From Pseudomonadota bacterium (lineage in GTDB: Bacteria > Desulfobacterota > Desulfobulbia > Desulfobulbales > SURF-16), in assembly GCA_018897105.1 (NCBI GenBank), contig JAHILF010000083.1, positions 1 through 58,671 on the forward strand: a stretch of DNA of 58,671 nt, written 5' to 3'. The position numbers and the translations under genes were made by a program. The notes under the pieces are model-generated. The model saw only the letters and a program-made list of their open reading frames with translations, was not told the DNA's origin and did not search any database. This document shows positions 36,101-44,372 of the stretch, piece by piece (position 1 is the first letter of the stretch; each line of letters starts with the position of its first letter).

Positions 36101-36174
36101 AGGCGGCTGAGGCCCAGGGCGGCACAACCGGCGATCAGGATGCCGACGAGGATCAGCAGACGGTAGTTGAGCAT
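33118..36174 (-). CDS. MMPL/RND-type exporter fused to a C-terminal methyltransferase
   Basis: 1018 residues. About 1-785 are an RND/MMPL exporter with two repeats, each with one helix, a large periplasmic loop and five or six helices (GIALLLATAGIALLLLLAFS, GFGGAIISISVDYGIAYLLF; second half GMGIDYAIFCVRAHQRYRD, SSVFLSGTSTLIGFGVLGFAD). This matches the predicted exporters (COG4258) of aryl polyene clusters. From about 790 the chain continues into a class I methyltransferase (motif I VDIGCGYGIPA, then AIEPDLERVRIA and LLLDMLHYVDD). Normally these are separate. The fusion suggests methylation of the cargo or its head on the cytoplasmic side as it enters the exporter. Confidence 0.9.
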   Translation of the reverse strand: MLNYRLLILVGILIAGCAALGLSRLAIDTDVVRSLPNNEKIIADGLEIFEHHPLHDQVAVDIKIDRDDPDILVECGTLLEQKMKDSRLFAQVGTGSMSALIPQLAFHVARNLPLLFSAEELREIAPLLDSERINERIRKLREDLGGLEGVGQADFISIDPLGLKDAILAKMALMAPSLNSRFYRGSLLSADGRHLLVTARPRAAGTDTASAQSISALFAKAAQELAEQYEAKGVKVTLTPVGAYRAALDNERIIRHDVGIALLLATAGIALLLLLAFSRPLIGLLSLVPAIAGTAVALLVFSLFFPAISIMVLGFGGAIISISVDYGIAYLLFLDSPQETKGEEASHEVKAVGIMAVVTTVVAFLILSCSGFPIFTQLGVFTAMGLLFSFLFVHTIFPKILPAMPAGRHRDLPLQKLVNILYSSGKPGAVSAVMLALTLLFFAKPQFHISLDSMNTVSRETEAADALFTDVWGKIGDRIFLMNTADSIAAIQQANDLTLSRIEEDMQKENLSAAFVPSMIFPGRERAASNLAAWRSFWNRERVAQVEKALNTAGGAAGFTPDAFVPFYSLFDPGLTAQPLQILDEYYNLLGISKNSPAAGLIQFITVVPGKNYDSARFLARYGGENRIFDATFFTKRLAGILFSTFTTMLVIIAVSVALLIFLVSLSLPVTLLTLLPALFSYVCTLGTMRLIHHPLDIPSLMLSIVILGMGIDYAIFCVRAHQRYRDIAHPSYVRARSSVFLSGTSTLIGFGVLGFADHSLLRSIGITSSLGIAYSLLGTFLLLPPLLNFYFAENDRKGESEPRDIARRVRRRYRTVEAYPRMFARGKLRFDPMFADLPRMLAARKEVKTIVDIGCGYGIPACWCLEYYQDALVTAIEPDLERVRIARLALGRRGTVTRGWAPDLPPLPDGPADMVLLLDMLHYVDDETAAALFAKSFQMLAPGGILVTRFTLRPAGRRSLSWWLENVRIKAAGQQAWYRSAERLSELLKKAGFVLTINEISATNPELAWIVGRADKR

Positions 36175-36178
36175 CGTG

Positions 36179-36937
36179 TCATTCCCATAACTTGCATGTT
36201 AAGACACCGAGCGCGACAAGGGTGGTCAGATGCACGGCCAGAAAAAGCGTCTTGTGGTTCTGGTACCATTCGTTTACTCGCTGGATGAACGGCAGTCCGC
36301 CGAAAAAATTGCGCAGCAGTTCGATGATCACGGTCTGATTATCGCTGCCGCAAAGCCCTTGAAAGGCAACCATGGGATAGATGGCAAAAAAATCGGCATG
36401 TTGTCTGCGCAACAGCTCGTCAAACGGGATGCCATTCCACTGCTGCCGGATGAGCCTGCCCGCAAAGGAGACGTTGACAGCGTAGGCATGGGCCAGGCAG
36501 CGATAGCGAATTTTCACCAGCGATTTTGTTGCGGTTTTACGGCTCCCTTCGGTGATGCATCCCAGGAAAAAGCCGTCCCATTTGTCGATTTTCGCAAGCC
36601 GGCCCAAGGTTGCCTGCAGGGCGCTGGGATCAAAGTTGCGGAAAAAGACATCGTCTTCAAAGATCAGGATATGCCGGCCGCCGGCCGCCAACCCCTTTTG
36701 CAGACACAGCATATGAGATTCGAAAATTCCTTTTTCATTATTTTCCGGGTGCTTGGCAACAATGACAAATTCCAGCCGCGCCAGCAGGCCCACAGCGGCA
36801 AACTGTCGTTTGGCCTGCTCTCGTCGGTCGCTGCGCTCAGCAAGGGAAATACAGTACACCTTGTCAAAAAATCCCCAGGACTCTGAGCCGTTCGTGTCGC
36901 TGCTGTTATCTTGTGGCGGTTTTGTGTTGATGCGCAT
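36179..36937 (-). CDS. Glycosyltransferase family 25 (LPS-type)
   Basis: 252 residues from ATG 36937. KVYCISLAERSDRREQAKR near the start, FESHMLCLQKGL, and ILIFEDDVFF (DxD-like acidic metal site) fit GT25 enzymes that add hexoses to LPS or glycoproteins. A hydrophobic C-terminal helix (LFLAVHLTTLVALGVLTC) suggests membrane association. The gene heads the unit GT25, MMPL-methyltransferase, deacetylase. A sugar on the lipid product is implied. Confidence 0.87.
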   Translation of the reverse strand: MRINTKPPQDNSSDTNGSESWGFFDKVYCISLAERSDRREQAKRQFAAVGLLARLEFVIVAKHPENNEKGIFESHMLCLQKGLAAGGRHILIFEDDVFFRNFDPSALQATLGRLAKIDKWDGFFLGCITEGSRKTATKSLVKIRYRCLAHAYAVNVSFAGRLIRQQWNGIPFDELLRRQHADFFAIYPMVAFQGLCGSDNQTVIIELLRNFFGGLPFIQRVNEWYQNHKTLFLAVHLTTLVALGVLTCKLWE

Positions 36938-37113
36938 GGTTCGTGTAGTATACTGTGCAAATGAGTGTGGGGCGCCAGCTGACCAGTATAGCTGGGCCAG
37001 ATTGGCCACCTGCTTCAACCCACGAAAGCCCGGCGCAGGCATGGCTATTGCCGAGCCGGGGCCGACTTTCATATAAACATCTTTTGCAGATTTTTTGTTT
37101 TAAAATAAACCAG

Positions 37114-37470
37114 GTGATCAGGAAGAGTATCTTAAAAATTGCTGAAATCGGCTTTGTTCGTTCCACTATTGAGGAGCAGGCTGATTTATCCGCATTCAGG
37201 GAAAAGCCCACCCCCATTGTCCTGGCCGGTGTCTTTGCCATCGGGCTGAGCTATATCATCGGCTGGCCTGCGGTTGCCGTCCTCGGTTTCCTGGCGGTGA
37301 GGCTTGATGAGCCCTGGCTTGCCGTGGTGGGCTGTCCCCTGGTCTACGGGCTGTCGCATCTGGTCTTTCTGCTCGGCATGTATCTGTCCGGCGCGGTCTA
37401 TTCCCTGATCTTTTTGCGCTGGCTCACCCGGGTCTCCATGGTGAAACTGCTGGCCTGGGTGAACCGGTAG
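37114..37470 (+). CDS. Small membrane protein, unknown
   Basis: About 118 residues with three hydrophobic segments (VLAGVFAIGLSYIIGWPAVA, VLGFLAVRL, GLSHLVFLLGMYLSGAVY). It diverges from the GT25 gene. No ATG fits; GTG 37114 is the most sensible start but has a poor ribosome binding site, so the N-terminus is uncertain. The frame is open further upstream to 36955 through sequence that also encodes the start region of the opposite gene. I do not recognise the family. Confidence 0.6.
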   Translation: MIRKSILKIAEIGFVRSTIEEQADLSAFREKPTPIVLAGVFAIGLSYIIGWPAVAVLGFLAVRLDEPWLAVVGCPLVYGLSHLVFLLGMYLSGAVYSLIFLRWLTRVSMVKLLAWVNR

Positions 37471-37580
37471 AAAAATATAGCCGGACGTCCTGTCATTTTT
37501 CACTGGGTATCCGGGGCAGCATTACCCATTGGATTTGCCAGTGAATCTTGGGCTCCTCCGTGGTCAGTCTGTCTCCTGTT

Positions 37581-38429
37581 TCATTGCTCATTTCTGATCC
37601 TTATCCAGGTCGGCGGTTTAATCCTGCCGCCGCTCACGTCCCGCATCCGTAGCCCGGTAACGGTCTCAAAAACCCCACCCTTGTCGTCAAAAATATTCAG
37701 ATCAAAGACCAGCTCGTCCGGGGCTCGGGATATCAATTGCACCTTGGTGAAATAGCTGCAGCCAGCCTGGGTGGGCTGTGTAATCAGCCGTCTGGCAAAT
37801 CCCACGGGAAAGGGTACGAAGTCCGCATGCCGCTGGCCAAGCACACAGGCGGCATGGAAGGCGCCGTCCAGGGGGAAGGGAGAGCCGATCATTTCCCGTC
37901 CAGGCTCCGCAGCAGGCAGGGCGGGGGCCTGCAGTTTCCCCCAGGCCTGCTCCCCGCTGAGGTAGAGTGATTCCTGCAGGCTATGATAGGCAGGGCCGAA
38001 GGGCACCAGTTCCCTGTACACCTTTTCCACACTGATTCCTGTCCCGGGAGCGGCAGGGTGCCGGGCAGGTTCCCGGCCTAGGGGACAGCTGCCGAACCGG
38101 GCCGGGGGAAAGACTATCTCGCCATGCTCCTTCAGCCTTGTCCCCGCCTTGAACCGCACCCGGCTGAGCAGTTTGGCGCAGACGGCGCCATTACCATTCA
38201 CCCCGTGTTCAATCAGGGCTGCCACCCTGGTACTTCCAGCTGGAATCTCCAGAAATTTGGCAAAGCGGACATGTTCCATGACCCGGGTATCGATTTCAGG
38301 ATGGCAGCGGTGAATTTCCGCTGCCAGAAGAGCCATGCTTTCTACCGCAGGCAACACGGCCATGCCATTAAAACGATGGTCAAAAAACCAGGGCCGGACC
38401 GCTATATCAACCGGGGTGCAGAGGGTCAT
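37581..38429 (-). CDS. PKS-type dehydratase (double hotdog)
   Basis: 282 residues resembling PKS_DH. The N-terminal hotdog has FFDHRFNGMAVLPAVE with catalytic His18 in an HxxxGxxxxP motif. The C-terminal hotdog has FPLDGAFHAA with the paired Asp188 in a DxxxH context. This is the dehydratase arrangement of modular polyketide and PUFA synthases, as a stand-alone protein. It should remove water from a beta-hydroxyacyl chain and may control double-bond geometry. It is coupled to the thioesterase gene by a four-base overlap. Confidence 0.87.
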   Translation of the reverse strand: MTLCTPVDIAVRPWFFDHRFNGMAVLPAVESMALLAAEIHRCHPEIDTRVMEHVRFAKFLEIPAGSTRVAALIEHGVNGNGAVCAKLLSRVRFKAGTRLKEHGEIVFPPARFGSCPLGREPARHPAAPGTGISVEKVYRELVPFGPAYHSLQESLYLSGEQAWGKLQAPALPAAEPGREMIGSPFPLDGAFHAACVLGQRHADFVPFPVGFARRLITQPTQAGCSYFTKVQLISRAPDELVFDLNIFDDKGGVFETVTGLRMRDVSGGRIKPPTWIRIRNEQ

Positions 38430-38908
38430 GAGGAGGGGAATTCCTGCCAGAGCCGAATGGTCTTGGTATCTATCTCAACCGGAATACCCTTGCCGTTGAC
38501 CGCGCAATGTTTGGTGAAACCGGTGCAGGCGATCTCACCGTTATCGGCCCTGGTAATCAGGTAATCAAACTGCAGTTTGACCAGTTCCAGTGTGGCCGGC
38601 CGGGTATGGATGTACATCAGATCGTCATAAAAGAGCGGCGAGTAATAGTTGAGCCCTGTTTGGATAATGGGATAGATGTACCCGCTTTCCTCTATTTTTT
38701 TATAGGGATAGCAGAGTTCCCGCATCACTGAGGCCCTGCCGAATTCAAAATATTTCAGATAGTTGGCATGGTAGACAACCTGGGAACGATCGGTGTCCGC
38801 ATAAAGGGTGCGTAACTCGCAGCGATGCCAGACCCTGCCGCTGTTCTTATCTCTGACAAAAGAGGGCTTATCCAGGAATTCGGGGATAAAAGGTTTTGGT
38901 CGCATCAT
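38426..38908 (-). CDS. YbgC/4HBT-type acyl thioesterase
   Basis: 160-residue hotdog thioesterase. The motif YADTDRSQVVYHANYLKYFE gives the catalytic Asp40 region of the 4-hydroxybenzoyl-CoA thioesterase family, with Ser in place of the common Gly after the Asp. It likely hydrolyses an acyl-ACP or acyl-CoA, either to release or to proofread chains. It overlaps the ketosynthase before it and the dehydratase after it, so translation of all three is linked. Confidence 0.9.
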   Translation of the reverse strand: MMRPKPFIPEFLDKPSFVRDKNSGRVWHRCELRTLYADTDRSQVVYHANYLKYFEFGRASVMRELCYPYKKIEESGYIYPIIQTGLNYYSPLFYDDLMYIHTRPATLELVKLQFDYLITRADNGEIACTGFTKHCAVNGKGIPVEIDTKTIRLWQEFPSS

Positions 38909-40170
38909 ATTCCTCGAAAAACTATGCAGCAGTTGGTGCCGCCAAAACCGAAGGAATTGGAGAGCACAAATTCATGTGGGTGTTGGCGAACTTGGTTGGG
39001 GACCACGTCCAGATCGCCGAATTCCGGGTCCGGCAGATGGTTGACCGTGGGCAGGACGATTCCTCTGTGCATGGCCTCGATGGCAAGTGCCGCCTCAATG
39101 GCGGCGGAGGCGCCGAGGCTGTGGCCGATTTGGGACTTGTTGGCTGACACGGGAATTGCGGGCAGGTGGCGGCCGAAAATCGCCCGCAGACAATCGACCT
39201 CGGCCCTGTCACCGGCCGGCGTCGAGGTGCCGTGGGCATTGATCGCACCGATATCAGGGGAAGCAATCTCCGCATCGTCGATGGCCTCCCGCATGGCCCT
39301 GGTAATGGTCTCGGGATTGGGCCGGGTAAAGTGATGGGCATCGGAATTCCAGCCAATGCCGGCAACCTCGGCCTTTGCCCGGAGCCCCCAGGAACGTGCG
39401 GCCTCTTCGGCTGCCAGCACGACCACCCCGGCCCCTTCCGACAGCACAAACCCCTTGCGGTCAATGCTGAAGGGACGGGATGCCTGGCTGGGATCGGCAG
39501 CGGCACGATCCTTGGGACCGACCTTGATGGTGGCCAGCATGTTGGCAAATCCCTGGATAATTTCCGGGATCAGACAGGTCTCCACCCCCCCGGCCAGGAC
39601 AAAATCACAATCACCGTCCCTGATCATTCTGGCTCCGATGGCAATGGCATGGTTGCCCGAGGCGCAGGCGCCTTGGGGTGAAAAGATGGGGCCGGTGAAG
39701 CCCAGGAGCATGCCGGCCTTGCCGGCTGGAAGATTGGCGCACATATTGGGCAGCAGGTAAGGGCTGACCTTCAGGGGGCCCTTGTTGACATAGTTATCCA
39801 TGGCAATGCGATAGGCATCGGTGCCATTGAGCGCCGAGCCGATCAGGCAGGCGGTTTTGGGGCCGGTCTCCCGGTTGATCGTCAGTCCGGCATGGGCAAG
39901 GGCCTGCCGGCATACCTCCATGGTGAGAAAGATATAGCCGGCATCCCAGAGAGAGGCCTCTTTGCGGGTCACAAAGTCCAGGCCGGCAGGATCCCAGTCC
40001 GGGATTTCGCCTACCACGTTGCTGCGGGTGGCGACCTCGCACCTGGTTATCCTGCGAAAGCCGGCCCGGCCGGCCACGGCGGCCTCCCAGGTGGCCGCAA
40101 AGGTATTGCCCAGGGCCGTTGCCGCCCCATAACCCACGACAAGGACTTTTCTGTTTAACGGTGCTTTCAT
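38905..40170 (-). CDS. Beta-ketoacyl-ACP synthase II (FabF-type)
   Basis: 421 residues with intact triad: Cys169 in SPQGACASG, His313 in NAHGTSTPAGD, Lys345/His350 in KSQIGHSLG. Alone among the cluster's FabF-type domains, its cysteine is preceded by PQGA rather than a Ser/Thr-rich turn, which may reflect acyl-pocket differences. It follows another ketosynthase gene by 11 bases. The tandem pair could act as separate condensing enzymes or as a heterodimer. Confidence 0.93.
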   Translation of the reverse strand: MKAPLNRKVLVVGYGAATALGNTFAATWEAAVAGRAGFRRITRCEVATRSNVVGEIPDWDPAGLDFVTRKEASLWDAGYIFLTMEVCRQALAHAGLTINRETGPKTACLIGSALNGTDAYRIAMDNYVNKGPLKVSPYLLPNMCANLPAGKAGMLLGFTGPIFSPQGACASGNHAIAIGARMIRDGDCDFVLAGGVETCLIPEIIQGFANMLATIKVGPKDRAAADPSQASRPFSIDRKGFVLSEGAGVVVLAAEEAARSWGLRAKAEVAGIGWNSDAHHFTRPNPETITRAMREAIDDAEIASPDIGAINAHGTSTPAGDRAEVDCLRAIFGRHLPAIPVSANKSQIGHSLGASAAIEAALAIEAMHRGIVLPTVNHLPDPEFGDLDVVPNQVRQHPHEFVLSNSFGFGGTNCCIVFRGI

Positions 40171-40181
40171 AACTGTATGCT

Positions 40182-41432
40182 TCAGCCGGTTTTCCTGAAC
40201 ACCGCGCAGCTGTTGCAGCCGCCGAAACCAAAGGCGTTTTTCAGAACAAACTCCTGGGGGAGTCGCCGTTTGCCTTCAGCCACGCAATCGATCTCGATTT
40301 CCGGGTCAGGGGTGTAATTGATGGTGGGCGGCACTATGTCCTCCTGCATTCCCTGCAGGGCAAAAATCGTTTCCAGCACGCTGGAGGCGCCCATGGCGTG
40401 ACCGATCAGCGACTTGTTGGCGCAGACCGGAGGCAGCCCGGCGGGGAAGACGGCCCGCAGGGCATCATATTCCACCTTGTCGCCCACCCTGGTTGCGGCG
40501 GCATGGGCGTTAACGGCATCAATATCAGTCGGTTCGAGGGCGGCATCAGCCAGGGCATCCAGCATACACTGTTTGACGGTATCAAAATAGGGGGCGACAA
40601 AATGATGCGCATCAGCGGTCATGCCCCAGCCGGCCAGCTCGCAGGTATGGCGAAGTCCATGGGCATCGGCAAATTCCCTGGTGGCCAGAATCACGGCGCC
40701 CGCCCCCTCGGAGATAACAAAGCCGCGTCGGTCAGCCGAAAATGGCCGACTGGCCGTTTGCGGAAGATCGTTTTCCCTGCCCTCCCTGGGAATATACACG
40801 CCGTTCATGGTATAAAAACCGGCCACAATCGGTTCCACCAGGGGAAAGTCCACCGCCCCGCAGATGGCCACGTCCGCCCTGTTCTGCGCGAGAAACATGG
40901 CGCCGATCAGCATCGAGGTCAGACCGGTGGCGCAGGCGGAGATGGTGGCGGTGATCGGTCCCCTGGCCCCGGTCTGGATGGCGATTTTGCCGCCGATCAT
41001 GTTGATGCAGGAGTTCGGATTGGCATAAGGGTGGGGCAGCCGGTTCTCGGCCTGCAATCTCCTGTCGGCCGCCAGCACCGCATCCAGGCCCCCGATGGCT
41101 GAGCTGTAGGTCACCGCCACCCGGGGCGAGATGTCAGGGGTTATCTCCAGCCGGCTGCGCGCCAGCGCCCTGGCCACAGAGAGCATGGAATACCTGTAGA
41201 CCGGCGAACTCCACGCCGCCAGGTGACGGGCGGAAAGAAAGGAATACCCTGTATCGACGATGGCAGGAACCTGACCGGCAATCCGGACCGGAAAATCATG
41301 GGTAAGGGGAAAACGGTCGAGTGGCCCGATGCCGCTTTTACCGGCAAGTGCCTGTTGCCACTGGCTCTCGAGATCATAGCCCAGCGAGGAGATGGCATCA
41401 TAACCGATGATGACCGCGTCTTTCAAACTCAT
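40182..41432 (-). CDS. Beta-ketoacyl-ACP synthase II (FabF-type)
   Basis: 416 residues with the triad Cys167 (TISACATG), His310 (NAHAAATRVGD) and Lys340/His345 (KSLIGHAMG). The usual HGTGT becomes HAAAT, a change near the catalytic His but with the His kept. It should be an active condensing enzyme. It sits between the tandem radical SAM pair and the second ketosynthase in the long minus-strand unit from 43781 to 37581. Confidence 0.92.
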   Translation of the reverse strand: MSLKDAVIIGYDAISSLGYDLESQWQQALAGKSGIGPLDRFPLTHDFPVRIAGQVPAIVDTGYSFLSARHLAAWSSPVYRYSMLSVARALARSRLEITPDISPRVAVTYSSAIGGLDAVLAADRRLQAENRLPHPYANPNSCINMIGGKIAIQTGARGPITATISACATGLTSMLIGAMFLAQNRADVAICGAVDFPLVEPIVAGFYTMNGVYIPREGRENDLPQTASRPFSADRRGFVISEGAGAVILATREFADAHGLRHTCELAGWGMTADAHHFVAPYFDTVKQCMLDALADAALEPTDIDAVNAHAAATRVGDKVEYDALRAVFPAGLPPVCANKSLIGHAMGASSVLETIFALQGMQEDIVPPTINYTPDPEIEIDCVAEGKRRLPQEFVLKNAFGFGGCNSCAVFRKTG

Positions 41433-41455
41433 CCGCAGTTACTCGGCCGTCCGCT

Positions 41456-42454
41456 TTACCACGGGATGAACTGATAGAGTTTGGCAAACATTTCGTAAAC
41501 CTCTATCCAGTTCTGCAGATCCTCGGCGGTCTTGATGTGGGAACGCTTGTTGACCATGACCCAGCTCATGTGGGCCGCGCCATCCTTACAGGTGGAGCAG
41601 TCCCGGGTTTCCGAGGTACAGCAGCGGTGCATGGTGTGCAGATCCGAGGCCCAGCGGATAAAGTTGGTTAGCCGTTTGGGGCGGGGGGTTCTCTTGTCCA
41701 GAGGGGCGGTGACCGAGGGGCATTCCATCCAGCCGAACCGCCGGCCCAGCATTTCACCGGTGGTGATGATCTTGTGGTAATATTTTGAGGAAATCACCGT
41801 GCGCGGGTACCTGTCCAGCATGCTGTCCATTTCCGCCCGTACGTCGACAAGTTCCTCGGGTTTCCAGGAAAAGCCATCCACTCCCTCGTCATTGGACAGC
41901 AGCTGCATATGGACCTTCAGCCCGACATCAGTGATTTTTTCGATGATTTTTTCGATCTTGCCAAGCTGCTTGGGGGTTATGGTGTACAGATAATAGGCGT
42001 GCGCATCCCCCTCGTAGTTGGCGCTGGAGATCTGGAAGGTGTCTTTGCCACGCAGGATTTTTTCATCCGCGGCATCACCCCACAGAGAGATGCCGACCAT
42101 CATGTCGGGAAACCGGTCCCTGGGTACCTTGATCAGTCCGTTGGTGGCACAGAAGGTGGGAAGTCGTTTGTAAAAGGCCTCGATCCTGTCCAGGCAGAGC
42201 GTGGGTTCACCGCCGATGAGAATGGCCAGGTTCACCCCGCGGGCCATCTCCTTTTCGACAAAGGCATGCCACAGGCTTACGTCCTTTTCCTCCGATGCCG
42301 CTTTATGTTCCCCCGAGGAAAAGAAAAAGCAGCCCTTGCAGCGCAGGTTGCAGTGGTCGGTGACATCATATATGGAACTGCGGATGTTGAGTCTGGATAT
42401 TTCCTTGTAGCGCTTATACCAGTGGTCATCAAGCAGGGAACTGACGGTTATCAT
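41456..42454 (-). CDS. Radical SAM protein, paralogue B
   Basis: 332 residues. SAM cluster in VTDHCNLRCKGCFFF (Cys35, Cys39, Cys42), followed by LIGGEPTL. It is a clear paralogue of the gene at 42467-43567: same length of barrel, NGLIKVPRDRF against NGLKPIPREID, GISLWGD against HISVWGN. The C-terminal region carries HRCCTSETRDCSTC, a CC-x6-C-x2-C pattern that probably binds an auxiliary cluster. It is the second gene of the pair and is followed by two ketosynthases. Confidence 0.9.
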   Translation of the reverse strand: MITVSSLLDDHWYKRYKEISRLNIRSSIYDVTDHCNLRCKGCFFFSSGEHKAASEEKDVSLWHAFVEKEMARGVNLAILIGGEPTLCLDRIEAFYKRLPTFCATNGLIKVPRDRFPDMMVGISLWGDAADEKILRGKDTFQISSANYEGDAHAYYLYTITPKQLGKIEKIIEKITDVGLKVHMQLLSNDEGVDGFSWKPEELVDVRAEMDSMLDRYPRTVISSKYYHKIITTGEMLGRRFGWMECPSVTAPLDKRTPRPKRLTNFIRWASDLHTMHRCCTSETRDCSTCKDGAAHMSWVMVNKRSHIKTAEDLQNWIEVYEMFAKLYQFIPW

Positions 42455-42466
42455 AATCTTAAGAGG

Positions 42467-43567
42467 TTAAGAATTGTTTGGAGGCGGGACAACCGGCACC
42501 TCACAGAGATTGGGGCCCTTTTCATATCCTCTGACCCAGACGGCCAGATAGGTGTCAACATAGTCCAGCCAGGCCGAGAAAGTTACCGGATCAGTGGCGT
42601 GACGGTACATCCTGGCCGTGACAATGGCGCTGCCCGCAGCATAATGGCGGCAATCGCTGCAGTCGGTATCCGGTACGCAGCAGGCCGCATCGCGATTCCA
42701 TTGCAGGTCAGTGCGGTATTGGCGGAAGGACCTGCCAAGACCGATGGCCGTCGAAGGGTTCATGCGGGGATAGGAACAGGAGAAAAGCTCATGCAGCCCC
42801 TGCTGCCGGGTGTGGGCGACAATATTATAGGGGGAAAAGAGCACTGTTTCCGGAAATTCGGCCAGCAGTTCGGTCATGACCTGTTTTGTTCTGTCAAGGC
42901 TTTCCGGCGTATGCCGGAGAGGACCCTGATAGCCGACCGGGGCTGAAAACATGTTGAAGGTGATCTGCAGGCCGCCTGCTGCCAGTTTTTCCGTTACTTC
43001 CCGCGCCTCATCGATGTTGTCCGGGTTGAATGTGTACACAAAAACAGCCCGGGGATCACCCTGATAGTTTGTCACCTGTCTGGTCAGCATGTCCGGGGCC
43101 TTTCTGATGGCCAGACTGGTCCGGTCATTGCCCCAGACCGAGATATGGATGCGGTAGTCGATCTCCCGGGGGATTGGTTTCAGGCCGTTGGTGGCAATGG
43201 CGCCAAGGGGAATCGCCCGGTAACAGACCTCGCACAGCTGCGGCACCAGGGACGGTTCGGCCCCGGCAAGCACGACAAAGGTGATGCCCCGTTTCTTTTC
43301 TGCTTCCAGGAGCTGCCGCCAGTCGTCCCTGTCGTTGTTTTCCGTGGCAAACTGTTTTTCACCGGTAAAATAATAACACCCTTCACAGCGGATATTGCAC
43401 CGGTTGGTCATATCATAGGTGGATTCACGGAGAAAGAAGTAGCGCCGCACCTTTTCCCATTTATCCCGGATGAGGGGGTGGGCAGTGATCTCGGAGAATT
43501 TATATTCCTGGGACGGGGCGTTCACTTTATTCGCCGCTGGTAAGCTTGTTGTCGATGTACTCTGCAA
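42467..43567 (-). CDS. Radical SAM protein, paralogue A
   Basis: 366 residues from ATG 43567, which overlaps the upstream ACP gene by about 40 bases; GTG 43525, immediately after the ACP stop, is an alternative start. The SAM motif is MTNRCNIRCEGCYYF (Cys57, Cys61, Cys64). The C-terminal DAACCVPDTDCSDC mirrors the CC-x6-C-x2-C of its paralogue. Tandem duplication followed by divergence suggests two successive or paired radical steps on the acyl chain held by the ACP just upstream. Confidence 0.88.
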   Translation of the reverse strand: MQSTSTTSLPAANKVNAPSQEYKFSEITAHPLIRDKWEKVRRYFFLRESTYDMTNRCNIRCEGCYYFTGEKQFATENNDRDDWRQLLEAEKKRGITFVVLAGAEPSLVPQLCEVCYRAIPLGAIATNGLKPIPREIDYRIHISVWGNDRTSLAIRKAPDMLTRQVTNYQGDPRAVFVYTFNPDNIDEAREVTEKLAAGGLQITFNMFSAPVGYQGPLRHTPESLDRTKQVMTELLAEFPETVLFSPYNIVAHTRQQGLHELFSCSYPRMNPSTAIGLGRSFRQYRTDLQWNRDAACCVPDTDCSDCRHYAAGSAIVTARMYRHATDPVTFSAWLDYVDTYLAVWVRGYEKGPNLCEVPVVPPPNNS

Positions 43568-43781
43568 TGATGCGCACGGTGGTCAACTTGGGGTAATCAT
43601 CTTCGTCGATGCGGATGCCGTACTCATCGCGGAGAACCAAGGCAATGGTGGCCAGATCCATGGAATCAATGCCCACCTCGTCCACCAGGTCCAGGTCTGC
43701 GTCAAAGGTCTGGGGGGTGACATCTTCAAGCTTGAGTTCGTTGATGATGATTTCAGCTACGCGGGTGGTGGTTTTATTCAT
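43527..43781 (-). CDS. Acyl carrier protein
   Basis: 84 residues. Attachment motif VGIDSMDLATI (Ser40) with an acidic helix II and a strongly acidic surface. It is the first gene of the unit ACP, two radical SAM proteins, two ketosynthases, thioesterase, PKS-type dehydratase. The downstream radical SAM frame overlaps its end, so they are probably translated together. Confidence 0.93.
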   Translation of the reverse strand: MNKTTTRVAEIIINELKLEDVTPQTFDADLDLVDEVGIDSMDLATIALVLRDEYGIRIDEDDYPKLTTVRIIAEYIDNKLTSGE

Positions 43782-43939
43782 GTCGTTGTTCTTAAATTCG
43801 ATACTTCATATCTTTTGAAGATTGGTCAATAACTACGGGCGCGCCGCAAAGTTCGCGGGGTTTGTAGAAATAACATTAATATAATTTATAAAAATTTGTC
43901 TATGATCGTTGTGATTGATACGGGCTTGTTATGAATTCG

Positions 43940-44287
43940 TCATATTTTGGGGGTAAAAAATATCATGCCGGAACAGATATCCTTGTCATTGCTTGAAATA
44001 CGGAATGCATACTGATCCTCCATCATGCCGCGTGCTGCATGAATCTCAAGCGGGTCGCCGGGCCTGACAATTTTTTTGAACTTGATCCGGCTCAATCCAG
44101 TCATATGCAGGACTTCTTTTTCCCTCGAAAAAGCTATAAGATCTGCAACCATCTTGAGCTGGGCAATACCCGGCAGGATCGGGTTATTCGGGAAATGGCC
44201 GGAAAACCAAGGAGAGTTGCTATCGGTTGTCACCCTGGCGACCATCTCATCTTTTCCCGTAGTTATTTCAATTAGTGAATACCACAT
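43940..44287 (-). CDS. ApeI-like hotdog dehydratase
   Basis: About 115 residues. The motif FSGHFPNNPILPGIAQLKM (His31) is that of FabZ/ApeI hotdog proteins. The Glu that FabZ uses, normally within PGVLxxEA, is not there (GIAQLKM), as in ApeI-type dehydratases that pair with ApeP. It probably works with the ApeP-like protein at 47201. It lies just after the KS-CLF gene on the same strand. ATG 44287 is chosen; ATG 44299 is possible and neither has a strong ribosome binding site. Confidence 0.82.
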   Translation of the reverse strand: MWYSLIEITTGKDEMVARVTTDSNSPWFSGHFPNNPILPGIAQLKMVADLIAFSREKEVLHMTGLSRIKFKKIVRPGDPLEIHAARGMMEDQYAFRISSNDKDICSGMIFFTPKI

Positions 44288-44372
44288 GATGCATACCACA
44301 AGTAGTCGTTTGCGTCCACCTAAATTGAGCTGCTGAAATGAGGTAAGGTGGTGGACGAGATCAGCAGAATAG

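Noticed and set aside
36955-37113. N-terminal extension of the small membrane protein
   Set aside because: The extension overlaps the divergent start region of the GT25 gene, is proline- and serine-rich with no domain, and lacks a clear ribosome binding site.
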